DNA of 64,000 bases from Chryseotalea sanaruensis (GTDB lineage: Bacteria > Bacteroidota > Bacteroidia > Cytophagales > Cyclobacteriaceae), in the NCBI RefSeq assembly GCF_003990915.1, contig NZ_BHXQ01000001.1, forward strand, positions 1 to 64,000, read 5' to 3'. The translations under genes and the position numbers were made by a program. Of the stretch, positions 10,937 to 19,458 are shown piece after piece. How positions within the stretch are numbered: position 1 is the stretch's first letter; each line of letters begins with the position of its first letter. The notes under the pieces are model-generated. The model worked only from the letters and a program-made list of their open reading frames with translations, made no database searches and was not told where the DNA came from.

Positions 10937-12856
10937 TCAGATAAGTTCGTTTGAAAGGCTATCGACTGCGCTCAGGCATTTGTCCCTGAACTGGTCGATA
11001 GCTTTTTTTAATGTACTGGTATTCGTCTTTGTCTTAGCTCGCTTCTCAATATCAATAACCTGTTCTTTCAAAATACCCGCTCCCATCAAAATAAATGAAG
11101 GTTTAATTTGATGCGCAAGATTCCCCACTTTCTCCCAATTCTCAATCATAGCATTTGCAGCCATGTCATCAAGAATAGGAGGAATGGAGCTGATGAAAGT
11201 CTCAATCATGTCGCGCATAAACTCTTGGTTGTTGCCCGACACACCTCGCAAATAATTAAGATCGTAATAAATAAGTCCCTGGTTTTTATCTTTGCTTTCT
11301 TTCCAGTAAGCTTCTTTATTTGGAATAATCTTCAGTTCAATAAACAACTTTCGGTAAAGATCATCTGGTGTAAAAGGCTTCGGTAAAAAATTATCCATAC
11401 CGGCAGCAAGACACTTATCAGCATCGCTTTTGGTTGCGTTTGCAGTTAGTGCAATTATGGGCACAGCATTCTTAGGGGCAGTCATTTGCCTTATGGCCTT
11501 GGTAGTTTCATAACCATCCATAACCGGCATCTGTACATCCATTAATACAACATCAAACCAACCGCTTTTAAGTTTTTCAATAGCGACCAATCCATTCTCG
11601 GCTGTCTCTGTCTCACTTTGCCAGTTTTTCAAAATACTCTTGGCGTACAAACGATTTATGTCGTTGTCCTCCACCAACAATACGCGCATGCTTTTACCAG
11701 GGTGCTGCTCACTGGTTATTGTTTCGTTGCTGACTTGCTTTAGGTTTCTTGCTTTACCAACTGTATAGGGCATAATTACCCTGAAGGTGGAGCCTTGGTG
11801 TTCGATACTTTCGACAGTAATTTTGCCGTGCTGTAATTCTACCAATTGGCGCACGATGGTTAAACCTAGTCCTGTTCCACCATATCGCCTTGTTACGCTT
11901 GCATCTGCCTGACTAAAGCTTTCAAAGATGGTATCCAACTTTTCTTGGGCAATACCAACACCAGTATCAATCACTTCCAAACGTACCCAACATACATTGC
12001 GTTGAATAAGGTCGGCTGTGCACTTTACAGTTATACTTCCGTTATTGGTAAACTTTACAGCATTGCCTATCAGATTAATTAGAATTTGATTAAGGCGAAC
12101 CGGATCACCTAAAAGTATAGTGTTTAGCTTGGGGTCTATTTCATGGTTAAGTGAAATTTTCTTTTCTTTTGCCTGGTATGAAAAGGTATTGATAAGTGGT
12201 GGTAGGAGGTCGTGTAGGTTAAATCCAATTTTTTCAAGCTTAAGTTTTCCGGATTCAATCGCAGATAAATCAAGAATGTCATTAATTATAACTTTCAGGT
12301 TTTCAGCAGAATGCTGTATCGCATTTAGGTAAGCACTTAAGTCATCCGACTGCAGGTTTTGATGCAGTAGGTTGGCCAGACCGGCAATACCATTAATAGG
12401 AGTTCTTATCTCGTGACTAATATTAGCCAAAAACTGCTCTTTGGCTTTTTGTAATCGTATCAGCTCAGCAGCATCCTCTTTTCGTTGGGTTATATCACGG
12501 CAGTCAAGAATGAGTCCATTCAGATTTTCCTGATTTTTTAAGTTGATGGCATTAAACTCAAGAAAACGATAACTGCGGTCTTTGCATAAAAACTGAAATT
12601 CAATTTTTTGCGAATAGGCCTTACGTTGAATCTGTTTAAAACTTTTTAAAAATTCATCACGACTATCTGGTAAAACATAGTCAAAGAAGTGTTTGCTCAC
12701 CAGACTGTTGGCTCTGTAGCCAAGGGTTTTCCTCACAGCATTGTTGTGATAAAGGATTTTCCCGTCAAAGTCTACAATAAAAATGATATCTGAGCCATCG
12801 TCTACAACGCTTTTGTAGAAGCTACCCTTGCGAACATATTGCTCTAAGTTCTTCAT
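10937..12856 (-). CDS. Hybrid sensor histidine kinase (PAS-HisKA-HATPase-REC-Hpt)
   Basis: 639 residues with no clear membrane segment, so probably a cytoplasmic sensor. Domains in order: PAS (about 12-125), HisKA with phospho-acceptor H148 in NISHEIRTP, HATPase (about 245-365, with N-box NLIGNAVKF, DTGVGI and GGTGLGL), a receiver with D440 in VLMDVQMPVMDG, and a C-terminal Hpt domain with H582 in LAHQIKPS. The layout supports a His-Asp-His internal relay whose Hpt would pass phosphate to a separate receiver. The obvious partner is the sigma54 activator gene that ends 2 bp upstream of this start, so the two are probably co-transcribed. The signal sensed by the PAS domain is unknown. Confidence 0.93.
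   Translation of the reverse strand: MKNLEQYVRKGSFYKSVVDDGSDIIFIVDFDGKILYHNNAVRKTLGYRANSLVSKHFFDYVLPDSRDEFLKSFKQIQRKAYSQKIEFQFLCKDRSYRFLEFNAINLKNQENLNGLILDCRDITQRKEDAAELIRLQKAKEQFLANISHEIRTPINGIAGLANLLHQNLQSDDLSAYLNAIQHSAENLKVIINDILDLSAIESGKLKLEKIGFNLHDLLPPLINTFSYQAKEKKISLNHEIDPKLNTILLGDPVRLNQILINLIGNAVKFTNNGSITVKCTADLIQRNVCWVRLEVIDTGVGIAQEKLDTIFESFSQADASVTRRYGGTGLGLTIVRQLVELQHGKITVESIEHQGSTFRVIMPYTVGKARNLKQVSNETITSEQHPGKSMRVLLVEDNDINRLYAKSILKNWQSETETAENGLVAIEKLKSGWFDVVLMDVQMPVMDGYETTKAIRQMTAPKNAVPIIALTANATKSDADKCLAAGMDNFLPKPFTPDDLYRKLFIELKIIPNKEAYWKESKDKNQGLIYYDLNYLRGVSGNNQEFMRDMIETFISSIPPILDDMAANAMIENWEKVGNLAHQIKPSFILMGAGILKEQVIDIEKRAKTKTNTSTLKKAIDQFRDKCLSAVDSLSNELI
10958..11009 (+). terminator. 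Intrinsic terminator for the adhesin gene, inside the 3' end of the convergent kinase gene
   Basis: GCTATCGAC (10958-10966) pairs perfectly with GTCGATAGC (10994-11002), followed by a run of seven T. An inner TCAGG/CCTGA pairing can extend the structure. It sits just after the adhesin stop at 10927 and within the last codons of the minus-strand kinase gene. Confidence 0.75.
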
Positions 12857-12858
12857 AC

Positions 12859-14220
12859 TTAGATTCCCGCAGCTTCCATCTCTTTCAGGTAACGATAGAT
12901 GGAAGACTTACCAATGTCTAGTCTTCTGGCTACCTCTAGCACATCGTTGTCGTATCTATTCAGGTAATGGCGAATAATTCTGTACATATATTCCTCCATT
13001 TTCATTTCCTGATTAAGAAGTGAGTCAATTCCTTTGCTGCTGGTAAAGGTTATGTCCTGGGGTCGAACCTCCTGGCCCTCAGCCATTACTGCTGAAAGTT
13101 CAATCACCGACTTTAACTCCCTGACATTACCTGGAAAATGATATTGTAATAATTTTTCTTGTGCTTCCTGTGTGATCTTGAATTTAGAAAGTTGGTTCTC
13201 TTTCGAAAAATGATCCAGAAAATGCTTTGCAATAATAATCACATCATTACCACGCTCGCGAAGCGGGGGGAGATGGATTGGCAGGCCAAGCAAGCGGTAG
13301 TATAAATCTTCTCTGAATCTATTCTCCTTTACTTCAAGCGATAAATCCCTGTGCGTAGCTGCAATAATACGTACATCCAGCTTTACCACCTGATTACCAC
13401 CTATTCTAACCACTTCTCGTTCCTGTAGTACCCTCAAGAGTTTGGCTTGAAGGTTTGGATCCATCTCACCAATTTCATCCAAAAAAATGGTTCCTCCATC
13501 AGCCTCTTCAAACTTACCAATCCTTCTTGTAATAGCTCCCGTAAAAGCACCTTTCTCATGTCCAAACAATTCGCTTTCAATCAGGTCTCGAGGAATTGCT
13601 GCAATATTAACAGCCACAAAGGCTTTATTTTTACGTTTACTGCTGTAGTGTATCGCTTTAGCAATCAGCTCTTTACCGGTTCCTGTTTCACCAGTAATTG
13701 AGATAGAGATGTTAGTCTTCACAGCCTTCTCCATCAAGTCAAAAATCTTCTTGATAGAAGTGCTGCTGCCGATTATACTCTTCTCAAAGTCGTACTTTTC
13801 AGAGATCTCTTTTCTTAGGTGTACAATCTCTTTCAATTGCGATACCTTCTCACGAGCATTCTTTATGGTGTATAAAAGCCTGTCTTTCGCGTCAGTATCC
13901 TTGGGTATATAATAGTAGGCGCCAGCCTTCATCAGGTCTACCGCGGTACTTATTTTTTCTTGTGCCGATACAATGATTACCTGAGCTTCTGGAAGAACCT
14001 GTATTATTTCATGCAATACCTTCTCGCCTGGCATATCAGGCAGGGAGTAGTCAAGTGTGATGATAGTTGGGTTCTTATGCAGGTTTTGTATGCACTCTTT
14101 GCCTGAGGTAAAGTACTCAACATCAAAGTCTGGGTTGAGTCCAAGCACATATTTGAGGAATTTACTGTAAGCCGGATCATCCTCTACCACAAAGATTTTA
14201 ACAGGGTCTTTTTCGTACAT
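12859..14220 (-). CDS. Sigma54-dependent NtrC-family response regulator
   Basis: 453 residues. Receiver domain at 5-125 with phospho-acceptor D57 (TLDYSLPDMPG). The sigma54-interacting AAA+ domain spans about 146-380, with Walker A GETGTGKE (177-184), the sigma54-contacting GAFTGA loop (224-229) and Walker B IFLDEIGEMD (245-254). A C-terminal Fis-type helix-turn-helix lies near 425-445 (VARRLDIGKSSIYRYL). All elements needed for an activator of RpoN promoters are present. It is the first gene of a two-gene operon with the hybrid kinase, which probably phosphorylates it. Its target promoters cannot be read from this window. Confidence 0.94.
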   Translation of the reverse strand: MYEKDPVKIFVVEDDPAYSKFLKYVLGLNPDFDVEYFTSGKECIQNLHKNPTIITLDYSLPDMPGEKVLHEIIQVLPEAQVIIVSAQEKISTAVDLMKAGAYYYIPKDTDAKDRLLYTIKNAREKVSQLKEIVHLRKEISEKYDFEKSIIGSSTSIKKIFDLMEKAVKTNISISITGETGTGKELIAKAIHYSSKRKNKAFVAVNIAAIPRDLIESELFGHEKGAFTGAITRRIGKFEEADGGTIFLDEIGEMDPNLQAKLLRVLQEREVVRIGGNQVVKLDVRIIAATHRDLSLEVKENRFREDLYYRLLGLPIHLPPLRERGNDVIIIAKHFLDHFSKENQLSKFKITQEAQEKLLQYHFPGNVRELKSVIELSAVMAEGQEVRPQDITFTSSKGIDSLLNQEMKMEEYMYRIIRHYLNRYDNDVLEVARRLDIGKSSIYRYLKEMEAAGI

Positions 14221-14319
14221 CAGCGCTGGTTTATTTACTCCTTCAAGTAAAACAGTTTTTTTTACAGTTAAAAGTTTAAAAAGAGTCTTTTATTTTCCAA
14301 CTTTAAACAGCTGATTGGT

Positions 14320-14784
14320 ATGATACGAGACTTTGACAAATTGAGCGATACAGAGACTGAACTGATGCTTAAAGCACCTTTTCTGGTTTGCATACTCATT
14401 GCTGGTGCAGATGGTAATATCGATAAAAAGGAGATTAAGGGAGCTATTAGCTTTGCAGAGAAGAAGCACAAGAGGGCAGGTGTACTTAGTGCCTTTTTCA
14501 AAGAACTATCCCAAGATTTTGAAGATAAGTTGAAGATATTGATTCAAAGCTACCCTTATGAGTCTACACAACGAAGTCCGTTGATTGTTGCTGAACTTAG
14601 TGAGCTCAATAAACTGTGGTCAAAGATACCGGCTGGCTTTGCAAATGAGTACTACGCTTCGCTGAAAGACATCGCAGAAGGCATTGCATCTTCATCTGGA
14701 GGTGTGCTTGGCCTTAAATCAATTGACTCAGAAGAAGCTAAGTTTATAAAATTAGGTATGATTCAAAACCCCCAGGTTTCTTAA
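14320..14784 (+). CDS. TerB-like family protein
   Basis: 154 residues, mostly helical. Residues 18-45 (LKAPFLVCILIAGADGNIDKKEIKGAISFA) fit the TerB-like pattern of a hydrophobic helix, then ADG.ID..E. The family is often linked to stress or metal binding, but no function can be assigned from sequence alone. It is followed at 3 bp by the rhomboid gene and then overlaps into holA, so the three form a likely operon. It is divergent from the response regulator across 99 bp. Confidence 0.7.
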   Translation: MIRDFDKLSDTETELMLKAPFLVCILIAGADGNIDKKEIKGAISFAEKKHKRAGVLSAFFKELSQDFEDKLKILIQSYPYESTQRSPLIVAELSELNKLWSKIPAGFANEYYASLKDIAEGIASSSGGVLGLKSIDSEEAKFIKLGMIQNPQVS

Positions 14785-14787
14785 TTC

Positions 14788-15348
14788 ATGGCGCAGAATA
14801 CGTTATTGGGTAGTGCTGCCATTCCCTTGCGTTTAGTGTTTGTTATGTGGTTGGTTTTCCTGATGGATGCCCTCTATCAGTTTAATCTGGCACTTTTAGG
14901 TATAGTTCCACGTACTTTAGGAGGCATATTTGGAATCCTGTTTGCCCCGATGTTACATGGCAATTTCCTTCACCTGCTCTCCAACACTTTTCCACTTCTG
15001 TTTTTGGGTACCATGCTTTTCTATTTTTATGGGCGCATTGGGCAGACTGTTTTCCTGCGTTCATATTTTTGGACAAATCTTTGCGTGTGGTTATTTGCCA
15101 GACCAGCAAATCATATCGGAGCAAGTGGCATAGTTTATGGTCTTGCCTTTTTTTTGATTTTCTTTGGCATTTTTAGAAGAGACTTTATGTCGCTGTTGAT
15201 ATCAATCATTACTGTGCTCATGTATGGCGGAGTGTTTTACGGCATTTTGCCTACAGATCCTTCCATTTCGTGGGAAGCGCACTTCGCAGGAGCATTAGTA
15301 GGGTTTTATACAGCGGTTGACTTTCGTAACAAAAGACGTGTTGGGTAA
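14788..15348 (+). CDS. Rhomboid-family intramembrane serine protease
   Basis: 186 residues with about six hydrophobic segments. Rhomboid hallmarks are all present: H62 and N66 in the HLLSN motif, catalytic S113 in GASGIVYG, and catalytic H165 in EAHFAGALVG. It would cleave transmembrane substrates within the inner membrane; the substrate is unknown. The stop overlaps the holA start (TAATG at 15346-15350), indicating translational coupling. It is short for the family but the catalytic core is complete. Confidence 0.9.
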   Translation: MAQNTLLGSAAIPLRLVFVMWLVFLMDALYQFNLALLGIVPRTLGGIFGILFAPMLHGNFLHLLSNTFPLLFLGTMLFYFYGRIGQTVFLRSYFWTNLCVWLFARPANHIGASGIVYGLAFFLIFFGIFRRDFMSLLISIITVLMYGGVFYGILPTDPSISWEAHFAGALVGFYTAVDFRNKRRVG

Positions 15349-16370
15349 TGGATGCACAGGTATCGAAAATACTAAGTGACTTAAAAGCAAGAAAGTATGC
15401 GCCTGTGTACTTTCTGCAAGGAGAGGAAAGCTATTTTATTGATCTGATTTCTGATTACATCGAGAAAAATGTACTCGCTGAATCTGAAAAAGGCTTCAAT
15501 CAAGTTGTTGTGTACGGTAAAGATGTAAACATGGCTACCATCTTAACCCATGCCCGCAGGTTTCCGATGATGGCTGAAAGGCAGGTAGTCATAGTAAAGG
15601 AAGCACAGGATATACAAGATATCAATAACGAAACAGGGGGTAAACTCTTGCTTAATTATTTGCAAAACTCAGTACCTAGTACAGTATTGGTTTTTGCCCA
15701 TAAGAATAAATCACTGGATAAACGAAAGGAACTAGGCAAGAATATAGAAAAGCTTGCCTTGGCGCTCACTACCAAAAAGCTTTACGACAACCAGCTTCCT
15801 GATTTTGTAAATGCTTATGCATCACAAAAAGGAGTGGCTATCGATGATAGGGCTGTTCAGGTTTTCTGCGAATACATTGGCAATGATCTGAACAGACTGG
15901 CCAACGAGTTTGATAAGCTGATTATTGGTGGTGTACCGGCAGGAGGCATAACAGCCGAGCATGTAATGATGCAGGTGGGCATCAGTAAAGAGTATAATAT
16001 CTTTGAATTGCAGCGGGCGGTGGTCAGTCGGAATACCCTTCAAGCCAATCGTATCGTTAACTACTTTGAGAAAAACACAAAGAAAAACCCTGTGATACCC
16101 ATTGTAGCCTTTTTATTCTCATTTTTCAGTAAACTGTTGGCCGCATCGCAGGCAGGCGATAAAAGTGATAAGGGTTTGGTAAGTGTCTTGAAGATAAGTC
16201 CTTATGCTGCCCGCGACTATAGTCAAGCCTTAAGAATATTTCCGCAGGATAAGATAATGAATAATATTTCGTTTTTAAAGGAAGCCGATCTGAAATTGAA
16301 AGGAGTAGATTCAGGTTCGGCAGACGAAGGTCAGATATTACGCGAACTAGTGTACAAATTATTGAGTTAA
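15348..16370 (+). CDS. holA: DNA polymerase III subunit delta
   Basis: 340 residues, the usual length for HolA. The N-terminus (KYAPVYFLQGEESYFIDLISDYI) and the later segment RRFPMMAERQVVIVKEAQD are characteristic of the delta subunit. Delta opens the beta sliding clamp as part of the clamp-loader complex. Unlike DnaX it is not expected to hydrolyse ATP. Its start overlaps the rhomboid stop by one base. Confidence 0.92.
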   Translation: MDAQVSKILSDLKARKYAPVYFLQGEESYFIDLISDYIEKNVLAESEKGFNQVVVYGKDVNMATILTHARRFPMMAERQVVIVKEAQDIQDINNETGGKLLLNYLQNSVPSTVLVFAHKNKSLDKRKELGKNIEKLALALTTKKLYDNQLPDFVNAYASQKGVAIDDRAVQVFCEYIGNDLNRLANEFDKLIIGGVPAGGITAEHVMMQVGISKEYNIFELQRAVVSRNTLQANRIVNYFEKNTKKNPVIPIVAFLFSFFSKLLAASQAGDKSDKGLVSVLKISPYAARDYSQALRIFPQDKIMNNISFLKEADLKLKGVDSGSADEGQILRELVYKLLS

Positions 16371-16372
16371 AG

Positions 16373-19300
16373 ATGTCAGTTATAAACAAGCTGCTAGTGC
16401 AGTACAGACTCAAACAATCTTTTAGGATGAAACTATTTTTAGCCTGCGGGCTCTTTATTTTTACTTTGACGGGGTTGAATCAAGTAGTTGCACAAAATGC
16501 CTATTCGGAAAGTAACTCAGACCATATGTTTGTTAAAGCTAACGAACTGATGGAGCAAGGTAATTTTGGAGCAGCCAGAAATGCCTATCAGAATTTTTTA
16601 AAAAATAGTACACCGCTTGATTCGAGGAGAGGAGAGGCTGCCTATGGTGAAGCGAGTGCTGCCTTAAGGTTAGGTAATAAAGATGCTGAGGCAGTAACCC
16701 TAGCTTTTATTGATACTTACAGAACTCATCCAAGAGCTAATGTAGCAAAACTTCAATTGGCTCAGTATTTTTATCAAGCACAGAAATACAGTAAAGCCAT
16801 CAGCTATTTTTCGGATGTTGATTTTGTAAAACTTACCACCGAGCAACAAATGCAGGGTAAGTTTCAATATGGTTATAGCTACTTTAGTGAGCGTAAGCTT
16901 ACTGATGCACAACTTTATTTTAATCAGGTTAAATATAGTGAGCATGCCTACACAGCAGCTGCTAATTATTATGCTGGTTTTATTGCTTTCTCTGAAGAAA
17001 AATATGATGCAGCATTAACCGATTTAAAAAAGGCCGAAACGAATGAAGCCTATAAAACCATTGTTCCCTATTTGATAGCCAGTGTTTATTACAGACTTGG
17101 TCAGTATGATGAATTATTACGTTATGCTGAAAAGGTTGGTGAAGATGAATCTGTAAAAAACCGGAAGGAGCTTCACTTACTTGTTGCCGAAGCCCATTAC
17201 GCTAAAGGCGAATACATAAAAGCAGCTGATCAGTACAATCAATCGCTAACAGATAAAAGCATTGGCGACCCTGCTATATGGTACCGTGCAGGTATTTGCA
17301 ACGATAAGGCCGGCAATCAAAAAGAAGCTATAAGACTTTTAGAACTAGCTGCAATTACGACTGAACAAATTTCCTTTGCGGCTTCCTATCAATTGGGTAT
17401 CGTTTACCTCAAAACCGGAGAAAAGGCTTATGCTGTTAATGCATTCGACCGCGCCAGAAAAGCGACAGACAAAACACTGGCAGAACAAGCTCAATTTAAT
17501 TTTGCTAAAGTACTGTATGATCAAGAACAAGCTGATAGAGCCATTTTTGAATTTGAATATTATTTGAAAGCTTTTCCGCAAGGAGACTTCGAGAACGAGA
17601 CCAAAGAATTATTGGCACAAGCATATGTTAATGGTAATAACTATAACAAAGCCATAGAATATATACAGGGTTTGCCAAATAAAAGTCCTGCCATAGAGCA
17701 AGCTTACCAGAAAGCCACCTTTTTAAAGGGGACAGAGTTTTTTAATAAAGATGAGTACAATGAAGCGATCACTCATTTTACAAAATCACTTGCTTATCCC
17801 CGCGATGAAAAGTATGTACAAAGAGCCGCTTTTTGGAATGGTGAATCGCTATCTATTCAAAAGAAATATTCTGAAGCCGAACCTTTCTATCAGCTTAGTA
17901 TTAAAAATGGATCGGGCGATTTAATTATGTTACAGCAAGCCTATTATGGTTTGGGATATGTGCAATACAACCAAAAGGAACATACAAGGGCACTGAATAG
18001 CTTTAGGGAATTCATTAATAAATCAAGCAAGCAAACACCTAATTATGCCGATGGTCTGTTAAGGTTAGCTGATTGTCATTTCATTGCCAGAAGTTTTGAT
18101 GAGGCTCTATCCTTTTACAACAGGTATAAGGATGCTAAAGGCAATGATATGGACTATGCCTATTTACAGGCAGGTTTGATTTATGGAATGCAACGCAACT
18201 ATGAGGCCTCAAGTAATCAATTTAGTTTATTGATTAGTAATTATCCATCGTCATCATACCTGGCTGAAGCCTTGTATCAAAAGGCACAATTTGATATAGA
18301 ACAAGGCGCATATCAAAAAGCCGTTGATGGGTTATCCAAACTGATTACTGCAGAGCCAACCTCCGCTTATGTACCTTACGCGTACGCACGCAGGGCAGCT
18401 TCTAACTTCAATTTGAAGAATTATAACAATACAGTTGACGATTATATCAAATTAATCAGTTTATACCCAACACATGTCATGGCACAAGAGGTGTTGTTAC
18501 CTTTACAAGAGTCGCTTGACAGGATAGGACGTTCAGCAGAGTTTGATCAATACTTGGCAGCAGTTAAAAAAGCAAGTCCCGATAGCAAAGGTTTGGAGAA
18601 GCTGGAGTTTGAATCAGCTAAGAAACTTTACTTTAATGAGCAATATGATAAGGCTATTGTTGCTTTGAAGGATTTTAATAATACCTATTCGCAGAGTGTA
18701 TTAAAAACTGAAGCAAGTTATTATGTAGCCGAATCTTATTATCGCCTTCGCGATTGGGATAAGGCCTATCCTGTTTATACAGAACTAAAGCGGTACACCA
18801 CATTTCAATTTGCTGCAAGGGTAGCCGCCAGGTTGGCGGATGTTTCTTTTAAGTTGGCCAGGTATGAAGAGGCTGTACCACATTACCATTATTTCGAACG
18901 ATTTGCTGTAAATAAGAAAGATCTCTACTCAGCACTTTCTGGAATAATGGAATCCTTTTACCTATTAGGTCAGTACGATTCTTCTGATCACTATGCCAGA
19001 CAAATTATAGAACGCGCAGCTATCAACGCAGGAGCTGAGAATAAAGCTTCATTGTATCTTGGCAAATCGGCTATGGCAAAAGGCGATTATGATGCAGCGG
19101 AAGATGAGTTTTTAAACACGCTTAATGCCGCAAGAGATGAATATGGTGCTGAGGCTAAATACCTGCTGGGCACAATTTTCTTTTTACGTAAAGATTATAA
19201 GCAGAGTATAGAAACACTTATGAGCTTGAACAACGATTTTAAAGCTTATGACGAGTGGGTAGGAAAATCATTTTTATTGCTGGCAGATAACTTTTTAGCG

Positions 19301-19456
19301 AAAGAAGATCTTTTTCAAGCCAAGGCAACCTTGCAATCACTTGTGGATAATTTTCCGATCGCCACAATTAAAATGGAAGCAGCGAATAAATTAAAAGAGA
19401 TTGAAAAGCAAGAAGCTGCTGGTGTAGCGCAGGACAGTGTTAAAACTGACAATTAA
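16373..19456 (+). CDS. Large periplasmic tetratricopeptide-repeat protein
   Basis: Up to 1027 residues. A start at 16427 (M19) would put a conventional signal peptide (MKLFLACGLF...VVAQ) at the N-terminus; the start at 16373 adds 18 residues but lies 2 bp after the holA stop. Most of the chain is TPR-like helix pairs with recurrent A..Y..G.YD.A patterns, for example KANELMEQGNFGAARNAYQ and AGFIAFSEEKYDAALTDL. This implies a protein-protein scaffold in the periplasm or at the outer membrane. It is followed at 2 bp by an outer-membrane barrel gene, which suggests a joint envelope role. The specific function is unknown. Confidence 0.85.
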   Translation: MSVINKLLVQYRLKQSFRMKLFLACGLFIFTLTGLNQVVAQNAYSESNSDHMFVKANELMEQGNFGAARNAYQNFLKNSTPLDSRRGEAAYGEASAALRLGNKDAEAVTLAFIDTYRTHPRANVAKLQLAQYFYQAQKYSKAISYFSDVDFVKLTTEQQMQGKFQYGYSYFSERKLTDAQLYFNQVKYSEHAYTAAANYYAGFIAFSEEKYDAALTDLKKAETNEAYKTIVPYLIASVYYRLGQYDELLRYAEKVGEDESVKNRKELHLLVAEAHYAKGEYIKAADQYNQSLTDKSIGDPAIWYRAGICNDKAGNQKEAIRLLELAAITTEQISFAASYQLGIVYLKTGEKAYAVNAFDRARKATDKTLAEQAQFNFAKVLYDQEQADRAIFEFEYYLKAFPQGDFENETKELLAQAYVNGNNYNKAIEYIQGLPNKSPAIEQAYQKATFLKGTEFFNKDEYNEAITHFTKSLAYPRDEKYVQRAAFWNGESLSIQKKYSEAEPFYQLSIKNGSGDLIMLQQAYYGLGYVQYNQKEHTRALNSFREFINKSSKQTPNYADGLLRLADCHFIARSFDEALSFYNRYKDAKGNDMDYAYLQAGLIYGMQRNYEASSNQFSLLISNYPSSSYLAEALYQKAQFDIEQGAYQKAVDGLSKLITAEPTSAYVPYAYARRAASNFNLKNYNNTVDDYIKLISLYPTHVMAQEVLLPLQESLDRIGRSAEFDQYLAAVKKASPDSKGLEKLEFESAKKLYFNEQYDKAIVALKDFNNTYSQSVLKTEASYYVAESYYRLRDWDKAYPVYTELKRYTTFQFAARVAARLADVSFKLARYEEAVPHYHYFERFAVNKKDLYSALSGIMESFYLLGQYDSSDHYARQIIERAAINAGAENKASLYLGKSAMAKGDYDAAEDEFLNTLNAARDEYGAEAKYLLGTIFFLRKDYKQSIETLMSLNNDFKAYDEWVGKSFLLLADNFLAKEDLFQAKATLQSLVDNFPIATIKMEAANKLKEIEKQEAAGVAQDSVKTDN

Positions 19457-19458
19457 GA

